Assembly (NCBI GenBank): GCA_019239895.1
Contig: JAFAZH010000015.1
Coordinates: 62,001-126,000 of the forward strand
Source of the DNA: Abditibacteriaceae bacterium
Lineage (GTDB): Bacteria > Armatimonadota > Abditibacteriia > Abditibacteriales > Abditibacteriaceae
Direction: 5' to 3'
Length of the DNA stretch: 64,000 nucleotides
Below the pieces are notes generated by a model, which saw only the letters and a program-made list of their open reading frames with translations, did no database searches and was not told where the DNA came from. Both the position numbers and the translations under genes were made by a program. Numbering within the stretch: the first letter of the stretch is position 1; every line of letters starts with the position of its first letter. Shown one piece after another: positions 43,780-53,728 of the stretch.

Positions 43780-45753
43780 CTATTTCTTAGCTTGCAGCAC
43801 GCCAATTTCGCCCAGTTGCAGATAACGGTTAAATTGAGCATCCGCTTCTTGACGGCCACCTAACGCGGCCTGGGAGAAGGCCAGGTAGAAGACACTCGCT
43901 ACCACCAACCAAACGGCGAGGGTTTGGCGGTGCCAGCGCAGGGCATAATGCGCGAAGGGGCGCAGGAGAGGGGGAATCAGCCAGCGCCATTTAATAATCC
44001 AGCCGATGTAGCAGAGGCCAGTCAGCACCAAGGCGGCAATGCTCAACACAACATCCGGGCTGTCAATAGGAATCCACATATCCGGCGGCAGTGGAGGCAG
44101 GGGGAGCTTCCAATGTGAGGCATTGGTGGCAACAGCCACTATAGCCAGCAGCCAGCATAACGCCGTCGTGCCGAAACTGGCCCAGGTCACGAAAGCTAAT
44201 ACGGTGGCCTTTATATCACGCGGTATGTAATGAGCGGAAATGCCCTCGTAAACTGGCTCGGTGCGCGGGAACAACTCGGCACGCTTGCGCCATATCCGCA
44301 CCCCAACCACACAGGTGCAAAAGAGTGCACCGAAAATAAAAGGAGTTAGCGCAAAAAGGATAAAACTCCACCCGGCTAATTCCATTTGGCGCTGATTTAT
44401 AGAACCTGAACCAAACCCGGCAAAAAGGCCAAAATACTGGCCAATCCCACCCCATAGCGTGCCTGACGCAAAGAGCAAAGCCAGCGCACAAAGGACACTG
44501 CTACTATTACGCAGATCGCGGCCCTCCACGACTGCTGGGTGGGAACGTATGAGGAGTAAGGAAAGGATAAGGAAAAATAACACGCATAAGGCTATCTGCA
44601 CCAGAGCAGCAATAGAGAGTAACCATAAGCTCGATAGGTTAAACATCACCGTCGTGGGAATGCCATAAAAGTCGTTAGTCGCTATGGCCTTTTGACTCTG
44701 ACGGCGAAACTGCGCGCTGCGTTGTCCTAGCTGCATGGTTTCCCTTGCTAAGTCAGCGCGGCCATGTGCTAGAGCGTAACTGGCAAAGTATTGGGCTTGA
44801 GCAGTGGTGGCAGCCGCTGATGGCAATTTCATCAAGGCGCTGCGGGGCACCTTGCGCGCCGGATTGCCAGCCCACGCTATGGCTTGACAGGCAACTGCCA
44901 CCAATCCGGCAATTAAGGTGTTCCGCCCCTGCATCATCGGCCCTGCCATACGCGCTAAGTCGGTACGAATCCGCAAGGCGCGAGCGTGATCACCTGCACT
45001 TTCAGATTTCCAGGCATCCCACGATAACAAGCGGGCAAAATGGCGAAGGCGTGCATATTCGGGAAATGCGATCATAGCCGAGAGAGCGATTTTCTCTTCT
45101 ATCAGGAGCGGACGCGATTTTTCATAGGCTGCCATAGCCGCCTGAGCATTATCGTAACTATGATCTTCATAACGTGGTTTAACGGAGCCTTCATGCAGCA
45201 CTTGCAAGGCTTCTGCGTCGTGATAGCCGGAATAGAGTAAAGTGGCCAGCATCCAGTCAAAGAAACAGTTATCCGGCTCTAATTGCCGTCCGCGCCGCGC
45301 CAGGACAATAGCCTGTTGTAACTCCTCCGGTGAAAACGTAGGCGGCTTGGCCGACCGCTCTGGCGCGACGGTAGTGCCCCGTGGAAACCGTGTCGGACTC
45401 TCGAAAGCACCGGCCAAGCGGTCATCATTCAACCATGTCGTTGTATAGCGTAAGCGGCTGGCGATGAGCCAGGCTTGATTGGGAAATCGCTGAATCAGAT
45501 TATCATAAGCGCGTGTCCTCAAGCGCCCGTCTTTTTTGTCAGCGTCGGTGGCCAGCACCTGCACATCATTCGGGTACTGCTGCACCAATTCGTCTGTCGA
45601 AAATTTATCGGTTTGGAATAAGTGCGTCCAGGGATAGAGCATATAGGTGCTGCCAAACACCTGCGCCTGCCACATCACCCGTAGTCTGGGCACGCTGAAC
45701 ACGATAGCCCATATCGCTATAAACAGAGGAATGCCAAGATAACGGAATTTCAT
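43780..45753 (-). CDS. Large membrane protein with TPR-like soluble region
   Basis: 657 residues. One N-terminal membrane segment (about 5-24) is followed by a helical soluble region (about 40-370), part of which resembles TPR-like pairs (LARRGRQLEPDNCFFDWMLATLLYSGYHDAEAL). About six more membrane helices lie between about 380 and 650. No enzymatic motif seen and no family recognised. It is 21 bp downstream of crcB on the same strand and may share its transcript. Confidence 0.7.
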   Translation of the reverse strand: MKFRYLGIPLFIAIWAIVFSVPRLRVMWQAQVFGSTYMLYPWTHLFQTDKFSTDELVQQYPNDVQVLATDADKKDGRLRTRAYDNLIQRFPNQAWLIASRLRYTTTWLNDDRLAGAFESPTRFPRGTTVAPERSAKPPTFSPEELQQAIVLARRGRQLEPDNCFFDWMLATLLYSGYHDAEALQVLHEGSVKPRYEDHSYDNAQAAMAAYEKSRPLLIEEKIALSAMIAFPEYARLRHFARLLSWDAWKSESAGDHARALRIRTDLARMAGPMMQGRNTLIAGLVAVACQAIAWAGNPARKVPRSALMKLPSAAATTAQAQYFASYALAHGRADLARETMQLGQRSAQFRRQSQKAIATNDFYGIPTTVMFNLSSLWLLSIAALVQIALCVLFFLILSLLLIRSHPAVVEGRDLRNSSSVLCALALLFASGTLWGGIGQYFGLFAGFGSGSINQRQMELAGWSFILFALTPFIFGALFCTCVVGVRIWRKRAELFPRTEPVYEGISAHYIPRDIKATVLAFVTWASFGTTALCWLLAIVAVATNASHWKLPLPPLPPDMWIPIDSPDVVLSIAALVLTGLCYIGWIIKWRWLIPPLLRPFAHYALRWHRQTLAVWLVVASVFYLAFSQAALGGRQEADAQFNRYLQLGEIGVLQAKK

Positions 45754-45774
45754 AATGCATCCTGATTAGGCATC

Positions 45775-46188
45775 TTAGGGCATCAAGCGCAGGGCCAGAA
45801 AACGTCCTATCCAGATGGCGACCAACCCTAACAACAAGTTGCCCCCAATGTAGAGAACTGCCCGTCGCCAATCGCCATTGGATAACAATTGGTCTGCTTC
45901 AAATGCAAAGGTGGAGAATGTGGTATAGCCACCACAAAATCCGGTGCCCAAGACAAGGCGTAGATCAGAGCTAACTACGTGGCGCATCGCTAACGTGGCT
46001 ACAAACGCTAAGATGAGCGCACCGGTGACATTGATAAGCAGTGTGCCCAGCGGAAAATCGGCCCCGACAGTTGTACCGACCACCGTGCGCGCCCCGCCGC
46101 TGCTGAGCCAGCGTTGCACCGCCAGTCCAAAGCCATAACGCGCCCCGGTGCCCAGTGCGCCCGCCAGCATAATCCACAATAAACGCAT
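45775..46188 (-). CDS. crcB: Fluoride ion channel CrcB/Fluc
   Basis: 137 residues, four helices. GALGTGARYGFG at the start, GTLLINVTGALILAF with the conserved Asn, and GTGFCGGYTTFSTFAFE with the Phe-box Phe residues and central Na+ site region are diagnostic. Dual-topology homodimers export fluoride. No fluoride riboswitch (GGCGATGG ... CCGCC pattern) is visible in the 300 bp upstream. A single copy here implies a homodimer rather than a CrcB1/CrcB2 pair. Confidence 0.95.
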   Translation of the reverse strand: MRLLWIMLAGALGTGARYGFGLAVQRWLSSGGARTVVGTTVGADFPLGTLLINVTGALILAFVATLAMRHVVSSDLRLVLGTGFCGGYTTFSTFAFEADQLLSNGDWRRAVLYIGGNLLLGLVAIWIGRFLALRLMP

Positions 46189-46252
46189 ACACTACCCTTT
46201 ATTTAATGTCCCAAAGCAACCTGAGAGTTCGCTGTCTCATGATGTTTTTAAT

Positions 46253-46413
46253 TTTTAGCAGGAAGAGAGGAAATCAGGAGAGCAGGAAAAAGGAGCAAAG
46301 TCGTAAAGGAATGAAATAGTAAAAATGTTAACTTATGACTCATGGCTCCCCACTCAGTCCTCAGCACTAATCTCTTCTTCCTACTCTCCTCATTTCCTCT
46401 CTTCCTGCTAAAA
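46253..46413. repeat. Perfect 22-bp inverted repeat, family E
   Basis: TTTTAGCAGGAAGAGAGGAA begins the left arm (46253-46274), exactly complementary to 46392-46413; weaker pairing continues inward (CAGGAGAGCAGG with CTACTCTCCT). It fills most of the divergent gap between crcB and the PRC/MgtE_N/CBS gene, so it may act on either promoter region. Confidence 0.92.
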
Positions 46414-46494
46414 GCCTTAAAGACCTCTACCTATCCCAGTTGTATTAGCAAATTCGTTAAAATATGTTCATAGAAGAGATAAGGTGATTTTACC

Positions 46495-47799
46495 ATGCCG
46501 TATTTATCGCACATCTTGGGCAAGCGCGTCGTGGATTCTGTCGGCCAGGCGATGGGACACATCGTTGATCTGGCGATCACCGTGGAAGAACCATTTGGCG
46601 GCGATTTTCCACCGGTGACGCTCGTGCTCGTGCGCGCCGGGTCTGCCAATTTGCGCCTGCGTTGGGAATTAATCGCTGACTTAAATGCGGTGGGCAGTGG
46701 CAACGTTTGTCTCCTCGATGAACCCCGCGCCCGTCTGACTATCGGCCAGGAAAAGGAAGGTGAGATTTATCTGCGGCGGGATGTGCTTGACAAGCAGATT
46801 CTCGATATTAGCAACTATCGTCTCGTGCGCGTCAACGATGTGTTTTTGTTAGAAGATAACGACCAATTGCGCGCTGTGGGCGTGGATGTTTCCCTGCGCG
46901 GCTTGCTGCGCCGCATTCGCATGGAAGACCGCATTGTGCCTTTAGCCCGCAAGATGGGCTGGCCGATGAATCGCCAGCACATTCCCTGGAATCAGGTCGA
47001 AGTAATGCGCACCGAATCGGGGGGGCAGATTCAACTCAAAGTCCCCACCGATAAGCTCTCGCGGCTGCACCCCACCGACTTAGCCGCCATTGTGCAGCAG
47101 ATGAGTCCGGTTGAGCGCACAGAAGTGGTGGAGCAGTTAGATGTCGAGACCGCGGCTTATGCCCTGGAAGAAGTGGACGACGAAGTCGCTGCCGATATTT
47201 TACAGAGCCTGGATAACGAGAAAGCGGCTGATATTATCGAAGAAATGGACCCGGACGAAGCCGCTGATGTCTTAGGCGAAATTAAATCGGACGCGACTGC
47301 CGAAGCGATTCTCCAGGCAATGGACGACCCCGAAGAAGCCGCCGACATCAAGCATTTATTGAGCTATGAAGAAGGCACAGCGGGTGCCCTTATGACAACC
47401 GATGTCACTACAGTGCGGCGTGAAATCACCACCGATGAAGCCATCACCACTTTACGCCGCGAACAACCTGCGCCTGACACCCTGCACTATTTCCATGTTG
47501 AAGATGATGACGGCAAATTAGTCGGTGTTGTTGGCTTAGCCGAAGTTGTGATCGCGCCCACAGGCACTATCATTGGCTCCATTTTGCGAGACGAACTGGT
47601 GACGGTTGACCCCCAAACCGATGCGGAAGAGTGTGCGCGGCTCATTGCTAAATACGATTTACTATCCCTGCCCGTGCTTGATCTGCATGGCCAACTGCTG
47701 GGCGTGGTAACGGTAGATGACATCCTGGACGTGCTAGCCCCCGATGAATGGAAAGCCCGCCTTCCTCACGTTTTTTCATCCCGTGGAAAAGAGTCATAG
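46495..47799 (+). CDS. Soluble PRC-barrel/MgtE_N/CBS protein
   Basis: 434 residues, no membrane helix. Two PRC-barrel-like segments (about 3-75 and 95-180) start with LGKRVVDSVGQAMGHIVDLA. Residues about 190-300 are the acidic helical MgtE N-domain (EEVDDEVAADILQSLDNEKA and repeats). A pair of CBS domains (about 305-425) follows, with LMTTDVTTV and SILRDELVTVDP. It is the cytoplasmic half of an MgtE magnesium channel without the channel domain. It may sense Mg2+ or nucleotides for a separate partner. AAGGTGA stands upstream of ATG 46495. Confidence 0.85.
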   Translation: MPYLSHILGKRVVDSVGQAMGHIVDLAITVEEPFGGDFPPVTLVLVRAGSANLRLRWELIADLNAVGSGNVCLLDEPRARLTIGQEKEGEIYLRRDVLDKQILDISNYRLVRVNDVFLLEDNDQLRAVGVDVSLRGLLRRIRMEDRIVPLARKMGWPMNRQHIPWNQVEVMRTESGGQIQLKVPTDKLSRLHPTDLAAIVQQMSPVERTEVVEQLDVETAAYALEEVDDEVAADILQSLDNEKAADIIEEMDPDEAADVLGEIKSDATAEAILQAMDDPEEAADIKHLLSYEEGTAGALMTTDVTTVRREITTDEAITTLRREQPAPDTLHYFHVEDDDGKLVGVVGLAEVVIAPTGTIIGSILRDELVTVDPQTDAEECARLIAKYDLLSLPVLDLHGQLLGVVTVDDILDVLAPDEWKARLPHVFSSRGKES

Positions 47800-47880
47800 T
47801 AAGGCTGCTACAGAACTAATGAACCCAGAGCGTAAGCGGCCCCAAGCACTTCGCTAGAGATAGAGATTACGCCACAAAGT

Positions 47881-47982
47881 GTCATTCCGAGCGAAACGCA
47901 GTGAAGTCGAGGAATCTTGAGACACCACTATGAACTACTCCTTAAAGATGCCTCGACTCCGTTCCACTACGCTCGGAATGAC
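47881..47982. repeat. Inverted repeat, family A copy 5
   Basis: GTCATTCCGAGCG (47881-47893) faces CGCTCGGAATGAC (47970-47982), with partial inner pairing (GTCGAGG with CCTCGAC). It lies between convergent genes. Confidence 0.85.
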
Positions 47983-48029
47983 GCCGGTAGGGCGGTGTCA
48001 TGCGTTGACCCGATTTGTTAGAAATAACC

Positions 48030-51000
48030 TCAATAATTAGCCGCCGCATTCCATTGCTTGAAAGGTCGAGTGCGGCGCACGGCTTCTGGCGTGACCATGT
48101 AATTGGCAATCTGGCGCAGGGCGAGGAAATGCGCACTGGGGCCATAGCGCATTCCCTTTTGGGTGTAACTATCCATTTCTAATTGAGAAGCCATCTCCAG
48201 GGCGCGGTCTAAGTCAATCGCAGCCATAGCGGTGGCGATGTCAGCCAAAATCAGGTTAGGCCCGCTAAACATATTACTCTTATCCTTTAGATGGGGCAAT
48301 TGGTGAGCAAAGAGAGTTTCCAGCATCAACCGACTGGCCGCCGGGTCTACGCGGCTGTAGTAGTAAGCAAGACTGGCAAGCTCGGCCCCTTGATAGGAGA
48401 ATCCACCACCGCGCTGCCGTTGTATCTGCAACGCTCTCGCTCTATCCCGTTCCAAAAGCTCCAGCCCCCATTGAGGATCGAATTCATAGGCCAGTGCCGC
48501 AGCATAACCAAAAGTTGACGAGTCGTAACTTTGCCCCTGAGCCTCCACGATTTCATGCAGCAGAGCCAACGCCACATCTTTTTTCTGAAATGGCAAGATA
48601 GCGACAAGAGCCTCCGTTTTATATTGTGACGACTGAAATTCACGGGCCAGGGCTAAGGCCGCATCGGGCTGCTCCCTGCCCATCGCTTTAATAACCGGAA
48701 TTAAAGCAAAATAAGATGAGCCTCCATTCCGAACACGGCCTAACGAGTCGGCATCTAACCGCTTCTTGCTCGATTCCATCTCGGCCATAAGTTTCAAGGC
48801 GGCAGGCAAATCCCGCGGGGCCAGGTCAGCCACAGCTCGCGCAAGGGCATTAATCCGCTCACGTTCCGGTAGCCCGGCGAGAAGTTTTGGTGCGTCGCCA
48901 GGGGCGAGGGCAATCAAGCTGCCCGTGAGGGACGAAGCATTTTGCCCATCCGTTTTAATAGCAGCGGATGCCTTTTCGCGCCACTGCGCGGCTTCATCCA
49001 AATGTAGATGGGTCGCCAGTTTAGCTAATGAAATGTAGAACGACGCGTTGCTATAATTAGTTTCCGGGTGAGCCGCGATTTGGTCGGTAATCAAGTCGCG
49101 CACTTCAGGGTAGAGGCTGCGGGCCAGTTCCGGCTTTATATCCAGCGCCACAGTCGCCAAAGCCAACTTGGGATAAAGGGTATTTTTAGAGTCCTCAAAA
49201 AGTGCGAACTTAGACGGTGCCCACTCCACCGCACGCACCGGGTCAGCATTGACCAAAGAGGTAATAAGTTGAGACAGCACAGCATCGGAAGGCTGCGCGC
49301 CCGGCTCTTGAGTTAGTTTTAAGGCCAGATCAGGGTAATTGGGTAGCAGCCCCAGAGGAATCGCTCTCCGGTTCGATTGACCACTTTCTGATCCACCCCA
49401 CAATTCTTTAAGTTGCTCATACTTCTGCGGGTCACGTTCATTTACACCACGCGGCCCCGCCTCCCATAACTCTTGCAATAAATTGTAGCCGCGTTGCAGG
49501 TCAGGGCCAGGCGCAGCTTTAAGCGGCAGCAAGCGAATCTCGACGGGCTTGGCCCCGGCGGTCGCCCGCACTGAGGCGAATTGAGCCTTATAACCAGCCA
49601 GCAGCGTGGCTTCACCTTCAGGCAAACCCTTGAGTGTAAAATGCCCTGCTGCATCGGAGAGCGCCTCCATCTGCACATTACCATCCGGCGACAATATCTT
49701 TGCTCCGGCCAACGGAGTCCCGTGCTCATCGCGCACTATGCCTTCCACTTGCGCCTCAAAGGGCATTAATATCAGGTCACTCATGACCAGGCTAGCGCCT
49801 TGCCGCGTTACGGTGCCACCGCTCACATATTTATAGTCTGGTGCGCTAGCAGTCACCGTCACTTCCGCATCGGCGCGCACTTTAGGAGTCTCCACCGCAC
49901 CTTGCTCATCACTCTCTATTTGATCACCACTACAACTCGTGCCATTGTCACCTGATTTTATACAAGCCGACATTTGCAGGGTAGCCCCCACAACGGGCTT
50001 ACCCTGCGGCGTTAGCACACGACCTTTAAGGGGGACAACTTCCAATTTCCGCAGGGTGATCTTTATGGGGCCATCCGCAGGTAAATTAATTTCCTTAGGC
50101 GAGACGATTTCCCAGTCCGACCGATCATAAAGTCCTAAGGTTGTTGGCCCCGGACGCAAGCCTTCCATGCTCCACTGTCCCTGCGCATCGCTCGTACTGT
50201 CGAAAGTCCGCCCACCGAAAGAATTAACACCTGGCTCGAACTTCTTCATGAGATAAATACGGGCACCTGCCGCCGGAGCGCCAGTGGTGTCCACCGCCGC
50301 ACCAGAGACGGTGAGGCCACGCTTGAGTTGAATTGGCACATTTTTTGTTTCACCTTTAACCGTCATCACCTCAATATCATTATCCAGGCCCAAGTAACCA
50401 TGAGGGAGAGTGCCTAATGGCCCAGTCACTTGCAGCCACGTTTTGCCAGGCGCAACACGTAGCTTGTAGTGCCCCTCTTTATCGCTGGCGATGGGAGTGC
50501 CGCTGATCATTCTGGCCGGGCCTTCGCCTTGCGTTAAAGCCAGGTGAATATCAGGCAGTGGTGCGCCAGTGTCTTTATCGCTAATTACCCCTTCAATGAC
50601 AGCCCCGGAGGTCAGCACCAAATCAGCCGCCTGAGTCATTTCGCCTTCTTTAACTTTGATGCCAGTGATCAGATTCGCCGCCCACTGGTTATGCGGATCA
50701 AGCACCGATACGCTGACTTTGCCGGTGGTCAAACCCGTCAGGCGATAAGACCCATCAGCCTCGGTCGGAATACCTCCCCAGCCACTTGACATGTTTGGAG
50801 CCGAAAGCTGTATGGAGATTTGCATACTAGATGCAGGCTTACCATCTTCATAGACGACCCGCCCCGTCACGGTTGCGCCGCGCCTGGCAATCAGCGGCTC
50901 AAGAGTTAGGCCACTGGCCTTCACTGTTCCCTGAGCATTCGTCCTCACATACTGTGGATCATCAAGCACCACATTCACTGTGGCACCAGAAGGTAAATCT

Positions 51001-51494
51001 TTAATGATCCAGTTGCCTTGGGCGTCGGTACGGGCCGTGAACCTCTCCTTCAAAGCTTCAGGCAGCCACACGTAATTGGAGTTTTGGCCCTTTTTAATCG
51101 TTCTACTAAAGAGATAGTTAATTTTGACTTTAGCTCCCGCTACAGGCTGACCTTGAGGATCAGTGATGGTACCTTGTAGCTGACTTGGTTGACCCAGGTG
51201 AACGGTGTTTTCACCTTTATTGAGACTGGTTGAGCCAAGCGCTAGCCCCGGCACGTAGGCGGTGGCTCTACCATAGCTGTTAGACCCTGCTTTGGGCGCA
51301 TCTAAATCCCAGGTTACGCTGCCTGCCGCATCTGTTTTCAAAGTAGGATTTTCCTTACCTACGTTCACAAAAACTTCAGCACCCGCCAGAGGTTGCCCGT
51401 CCGAGCCAACGACCTTGAGCGTTACCGTATCAGCTTGGCAAAGCCAACTTGTTCCGCTTACAACAGCCGCCATCAGCAGAAACTTGCGTAACAT
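48030..51494 (-). CDS. Giant secreted protein with carboxypeptidase-regulatory-like repeats and helical C-terminus
   Basis: 1154 residues from ATG 51494, supported by GGGAGG upstream; a signal peptide covers about 1-21. Residues about 22-660 are about seven Ig-like/CarboxypepD_reg repeats with the pattern GxVxDxxGxPxxGAxV (DPQGQPVAGAKVKI, DTTGAPAAGARIYL, DEHGTPLAGAKILS). The C-terminal about 450 residues are helical with repeating A-L-A-x-E segments (PDAALALAREF, DRALEMASQLEM), TPR- or HEAT-like. No catalytic motif was seen. Likely a surface or periplasmic adhesion or scaffold protein. The combination of repeats and helical tail is not a family I know by name. Confidence 0.75.
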   Translation of the reverse strand: MLRKFLLMAAVVSGTSWLCQADTVTLKVVGSDGQPLAGAEVFVNVGKENPTLKTDAAGSVTWDLDAPKAGSNSYGRATAYVPGLALGSTSLNKGENTVHLGQPSQLQGTITDPQGQPVAGAKVKINYLFSRTIKKGQNSNYVWLPEALKERFTARTDAQGNWIIKDLPSGATVNVVLDDPQYVRTNAQGTVKASGLTLEPLIARRGATVTGRVVYEDGKPASSMQISIQLSAPNMSSGWGGIPTEADGSYRLTGLTTGKVSVSVLDPHNQWAANLITGIKVKEGEMTQAADLVLTSGAVIEGVISDKDTGAPLPDIHLALTQGEGPARMISGTPIASDKEGHYKLRVAPGKTWLQVTGPLGTLPHGYLGLDNDIEVMTVKGETKNVPIQLKRGLTVSGAAVDTTGAPAAGARIYLMKKFEPGVNSFGGRTFDSTSDAQGQWSMEGLRPGPTTLGLYDRSDWEIVSPKEINLPADGPIKITLRKLEVVPLKGRVLTPQGKPVVGATLQMSACIKSGDNGTSCSGDQIESDEQGAVETPKVRADAEVTVTASAPDYKYVSGGTVTRQGASLVMSDLILMPFEAQVEGIVRDEHGTPLAGAKILSPDGNVQMEALSDAAGHFTLKGLPEGEATLLAGYKAQFASVRATAGAKPVEIRLLPLKAAPGPDLQRGYNLLQELWEAGPRGVNERDPQKYEQLKELWGGSESGQSNRRAIPLGLLPNYPDLALKLTQEPGAQPSDAVLSQLITSLVNADPVRAVEWAPSKFALFEDSKNTLYPKLALATVALDIKPELARSLYPEVRDLITDQIAAHPETNYSNASFYISLAKLATHLHLDEAAQWREKASAAIKTDGQNASSLTGSLIALAPGDAPKLLAGLPERERINALARAVADLAPRDLPAALKLMAEMESSKKRLDADSLGRVRNGGSSYFALIPVIKAMGREQPDAALALAREFQSSQYKTEALVAILPFQKKDVALALLHEIVEAQGQSYDSSTFGYAAALAYEFDPQWGLELLERDRARALQIQRQRGGGFSYQGAELASLAYYYSRVDPAASRLMLETLFAHQLPHLKDKSNMFSGPNLILADIATAMAAIDLDRALEMASQLEMDSYTQKGMRYGPSAHFLALRQIANYMVTPEAVRRTRPFKQWNAAANY

Positions 51495-51530
51495 AGATGC
51501 CTCCCTGCAATGGGTTAATCGGGTTTCCAC

Positions 51531-51999
51531 ACCGGGTCAAAAGCAAGGGCTGGGAAGTTCGGTGCGTGTGTACGGGCATTGTAACACAATTAACAGCGGG
51601 TGCAACAGGAAAATTTCTGGCTTTTCGATTCAATTTCAGCTTATGGGTTGACGAATGGCAGCATCATGGTAAGATGCCCCTTAGAAGAAGAGAAAGCGGA
51701 AGTATCTCGATAGAAGTGGCCTTTTAGTTCCATTTCTGCCCGGAAACTTCCGCTTTCGCGTTGTGTTTGGTGATTTAACTCAAATTGCTATTCACGAGCG
51801 CCGTCATGCCGAGCGTAGCGTAGCGCAGTCGAGGAATCTTGGGAGAGTGCCCCCAGCGCCTTGGCAGCAAGATTTCTCGACTGCGCTACGCTACGCTCGG
51901 CATGACAAGGCGAAGTTATAGCAACTTGAGGTATGTATTTTGGCGAGTGATTTTAACGGGGCAATCTGAGACCATTTTATTGAACGCCATATAAGAGTG
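51531..51999. other. Gap holding hairpins but no recognised gene
   Basis: GAAAGCGGAAGT (51692-51703) and ACTTCCGCTTTC (51746-51757) form a perfect 12-bp stem with a 42-bp spacer. Next is the family A copy at 51803-51906. No coding frame with a domain is visible. The promoters of both flanking divergent genes must lie here. Confidence 0.55.
51803..51906. repeat. Perfect 31-bp inverted repeat, family A copy 6
   Basis: Arms 51803-51833 and 51876-51906 are exact reverse complements (start GTCATGCCGAGCGTAGCGTA). It differs from copy 2 at several positions on both arms together, which means the two arms have stayed paired during divergence. Confidence 0.92.
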
Positions 52000-53595
52000 A
52001 TGAGCACTACACCCAAAGCTCCAACGGAATTTTCATCCTCCGTTCCACCCCTAGTTGCTCCCGACATCATCCAGCCGGAAGCAATCCCCACCGGCACCTC
52101 AGCAGCACAGGATGTCCCTTCAAATAATGGTCCTCTGCCCGTTGTGCCGGAGCGTTTACCGTCTGATCAAGTGCGCATCTCAGTGGTGCGCGCGATTGCA
52201 GCGTGGGGCTTTGGCGCGGCGTTTTTTAATGTGACGGCGGGCGCTATCTATGCCGCGTTTGTGCGCTCACTCAGCACCAGCGACTTTCTGTTTGGCGCGC
52301 TGGCTTCGGCCTTACCACTCACCAGCTTTCTGCAAGTGATGGCCGCGCGCATGGTAGAGCGAAGCGGTCGCCGCAAACGGCTGATGGTGGTGTGCGGTCT
52401 CATTGGTCGTTCTCTATGGCTGGTCTCGGCCCTGCTCCCACTGCTATGGACACGCTTTCCCCATAGCTTTTCAAAAAGCGGCACCTTCACCCTGATTCTT
52501 ATCTGTGTGGCAACTTCAGGCGTGTTTCAGGCGTTTACCGGCCCCGCCTTTTTTTCCTGGATGGCCGATTTAGTTCCTGAGCGAGTGCGTCCCGCTTTCT
52601 TTGCGCGACGGATGCAAGTCGGCACGCTGACGGCTTTATTGGTTTCTATTCTGGCGGGTCTCATTGCCGATAATTTCCAAAAGGTCTCTTGGATTACTCA
52701 GCATTTTCAGCCCCTTGAGATTTATTGCTTTATCCTCGCCATCGCTGCGGTTTGTGGTGTCATAGATATTGCCATGTTCATCGGTGTTAAGGAGCCACCA
52801 TCCTCATCGCGCCTGGATGAGAATGGAGCTTTCCTGCCTGCCGAAGAAATTGTGCAGCCCCCGCTCTTGGCTTCCCTGCGCGAGCCACTGCGGGATCGCG
52901 GGGTGCGAAATTTCCTGTTGTTCGTGTCACTGTTGATGGCAGGTTATGGCATCCAGGGTGCATTCTTATGGCTGCACGCGCTGGAGTATCTCCACTTATC
53001 GAAAACCGTTACCGGAATAGTCGTCAATGGTATGCCGTTGCTGGGCATTGCCTGTGGAATGCCCTTCTGGAGTAGTGTCATTAAGCGTTACGGCACACGA
53101 CCCGTCATGCGCTTTTGTTCGGTTGGCATTATCTTCATTCCCTTTGGCTGGCTAACGGCCCAACCGAACGAGTGTCTCAATCTGGCTTTTGTGACTTTTA
53201 TTTCCGGCTTTGTCGCCGGGGCCATTGACCTCTCGAATCAAAACTTAGTGACGGGCCTTGCGCCCCACATACCCCGCTCCACTCTGGCGGCCTTATTTTC
53301 TATTGCTGCGGGTTTGAGTATGGGTATCGCGTCGCTATTAGGCGGCAGATTAGCGGAATTTCTGCATGGAATGCATGAGCATTTCTTGGGACTAACCCTG
53401 ATTAATTATCATGTTCTGTTCCTCTGCTCCTTGCTCCTGCGCATCATTAATGCTGCTGTCGTAGCCCCGCGCCTGCGTGAACCAGACGCCGCCTCGACGT
53501 TGGAGACGGTCAAAGAAGTCATCCCCGAACTGGCCCAATCCTTCGCTAACCTTTTAGCGCGTCCGATTAAAGTGCGCGGCGAGTCTGAGAAATAA
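52000..53595 (+). CDS. Major facilitator superfamily transporter
   Basis: 531 residues with 12 predicted membrane helices after an N-terminal soluble tail of about 65 residues. ATG 52000 follows directly after a GTG that could also start. The loop between helices 2 and 3 reads RMVERSGRRKRLM, the MFS motif A region. A soluble loop near 270-300 separates the two halves. Substrate unknown. The stop lies within the family B repeat at 53591. Confidence 0.85.
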   Translation: MSTTPKAPTEFSSSVPPLVAPDIIQPEAIPTGTSAAQDVPSNNGPLPVVPERLPSDQVRISVVRAIAAWGFGAAFFNVTAGAIYAAFVRSLSTSDFLFGALASALPLTSFLQVMAARMVERSGRRKRLMVVCGLIGRSLWLVSALLPLLWTRFPHSFSKSGTFTLILICVATSGVFQAFTGPAFFSWMADLVPERVRPAFFARRMQVGTLTALLVSILAGLIADNFQKVSWITQHFQPLEIYCFILAIAAVCGVIDIAMFIGVKEPPSSSRLDENGAFLPAEEIVQPPLLASLREPLRDRGVRNFLLFVSLLMAGYGIQGAFLWLHALEYLHLSKTVTGIVVNGMPLLGIACGMPFWSSVIKRYGTRPVMRFCSVGIIFIPFGWLTAQPNECLNLAFVTFISGFVAGAIDLSNQNLVTGLAPHIPRSTLAALFSIAAGLSMGIASLLGGRLAEFLHGMHEHFLGLTLINYHVLFLCSLLLRIINAAVVAPRLREPDAASTLETVKEVIPELAQSFANLLARPIKVRGESEK

Positions 53596-53728
53596 CCACA
53601 GAGACACAAAGAAGAGTTAGAGGATCGAGGATGGAGAATAGAGGATCGTATTAACTACTGTGACAGTGGCTATCCTCGATCTTCTATCTTCAAACTCCTC
53701 TCTGTGCCTCGGTGTCTCTGTGGTTATT
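53591..53728. repeat. Inverted repeat, family B copy 3
   Basis: AATAACCACAGAGAC at 53591 faces GTCTCTGTGGTTATT ending near 53728, with inner ATCGAGGATGGAGAATAG and CTATCCTCGATC. It includes the stop codons of both converging genes, MFS and hemB, so the repeat supplies the coding ends. Confidence 0.9.

Noticed and set aside
46189..46280. Fluoride riboswitch before crcB
   Set aside because: The conserved GGCGATGG and CCGCC segments are absent.
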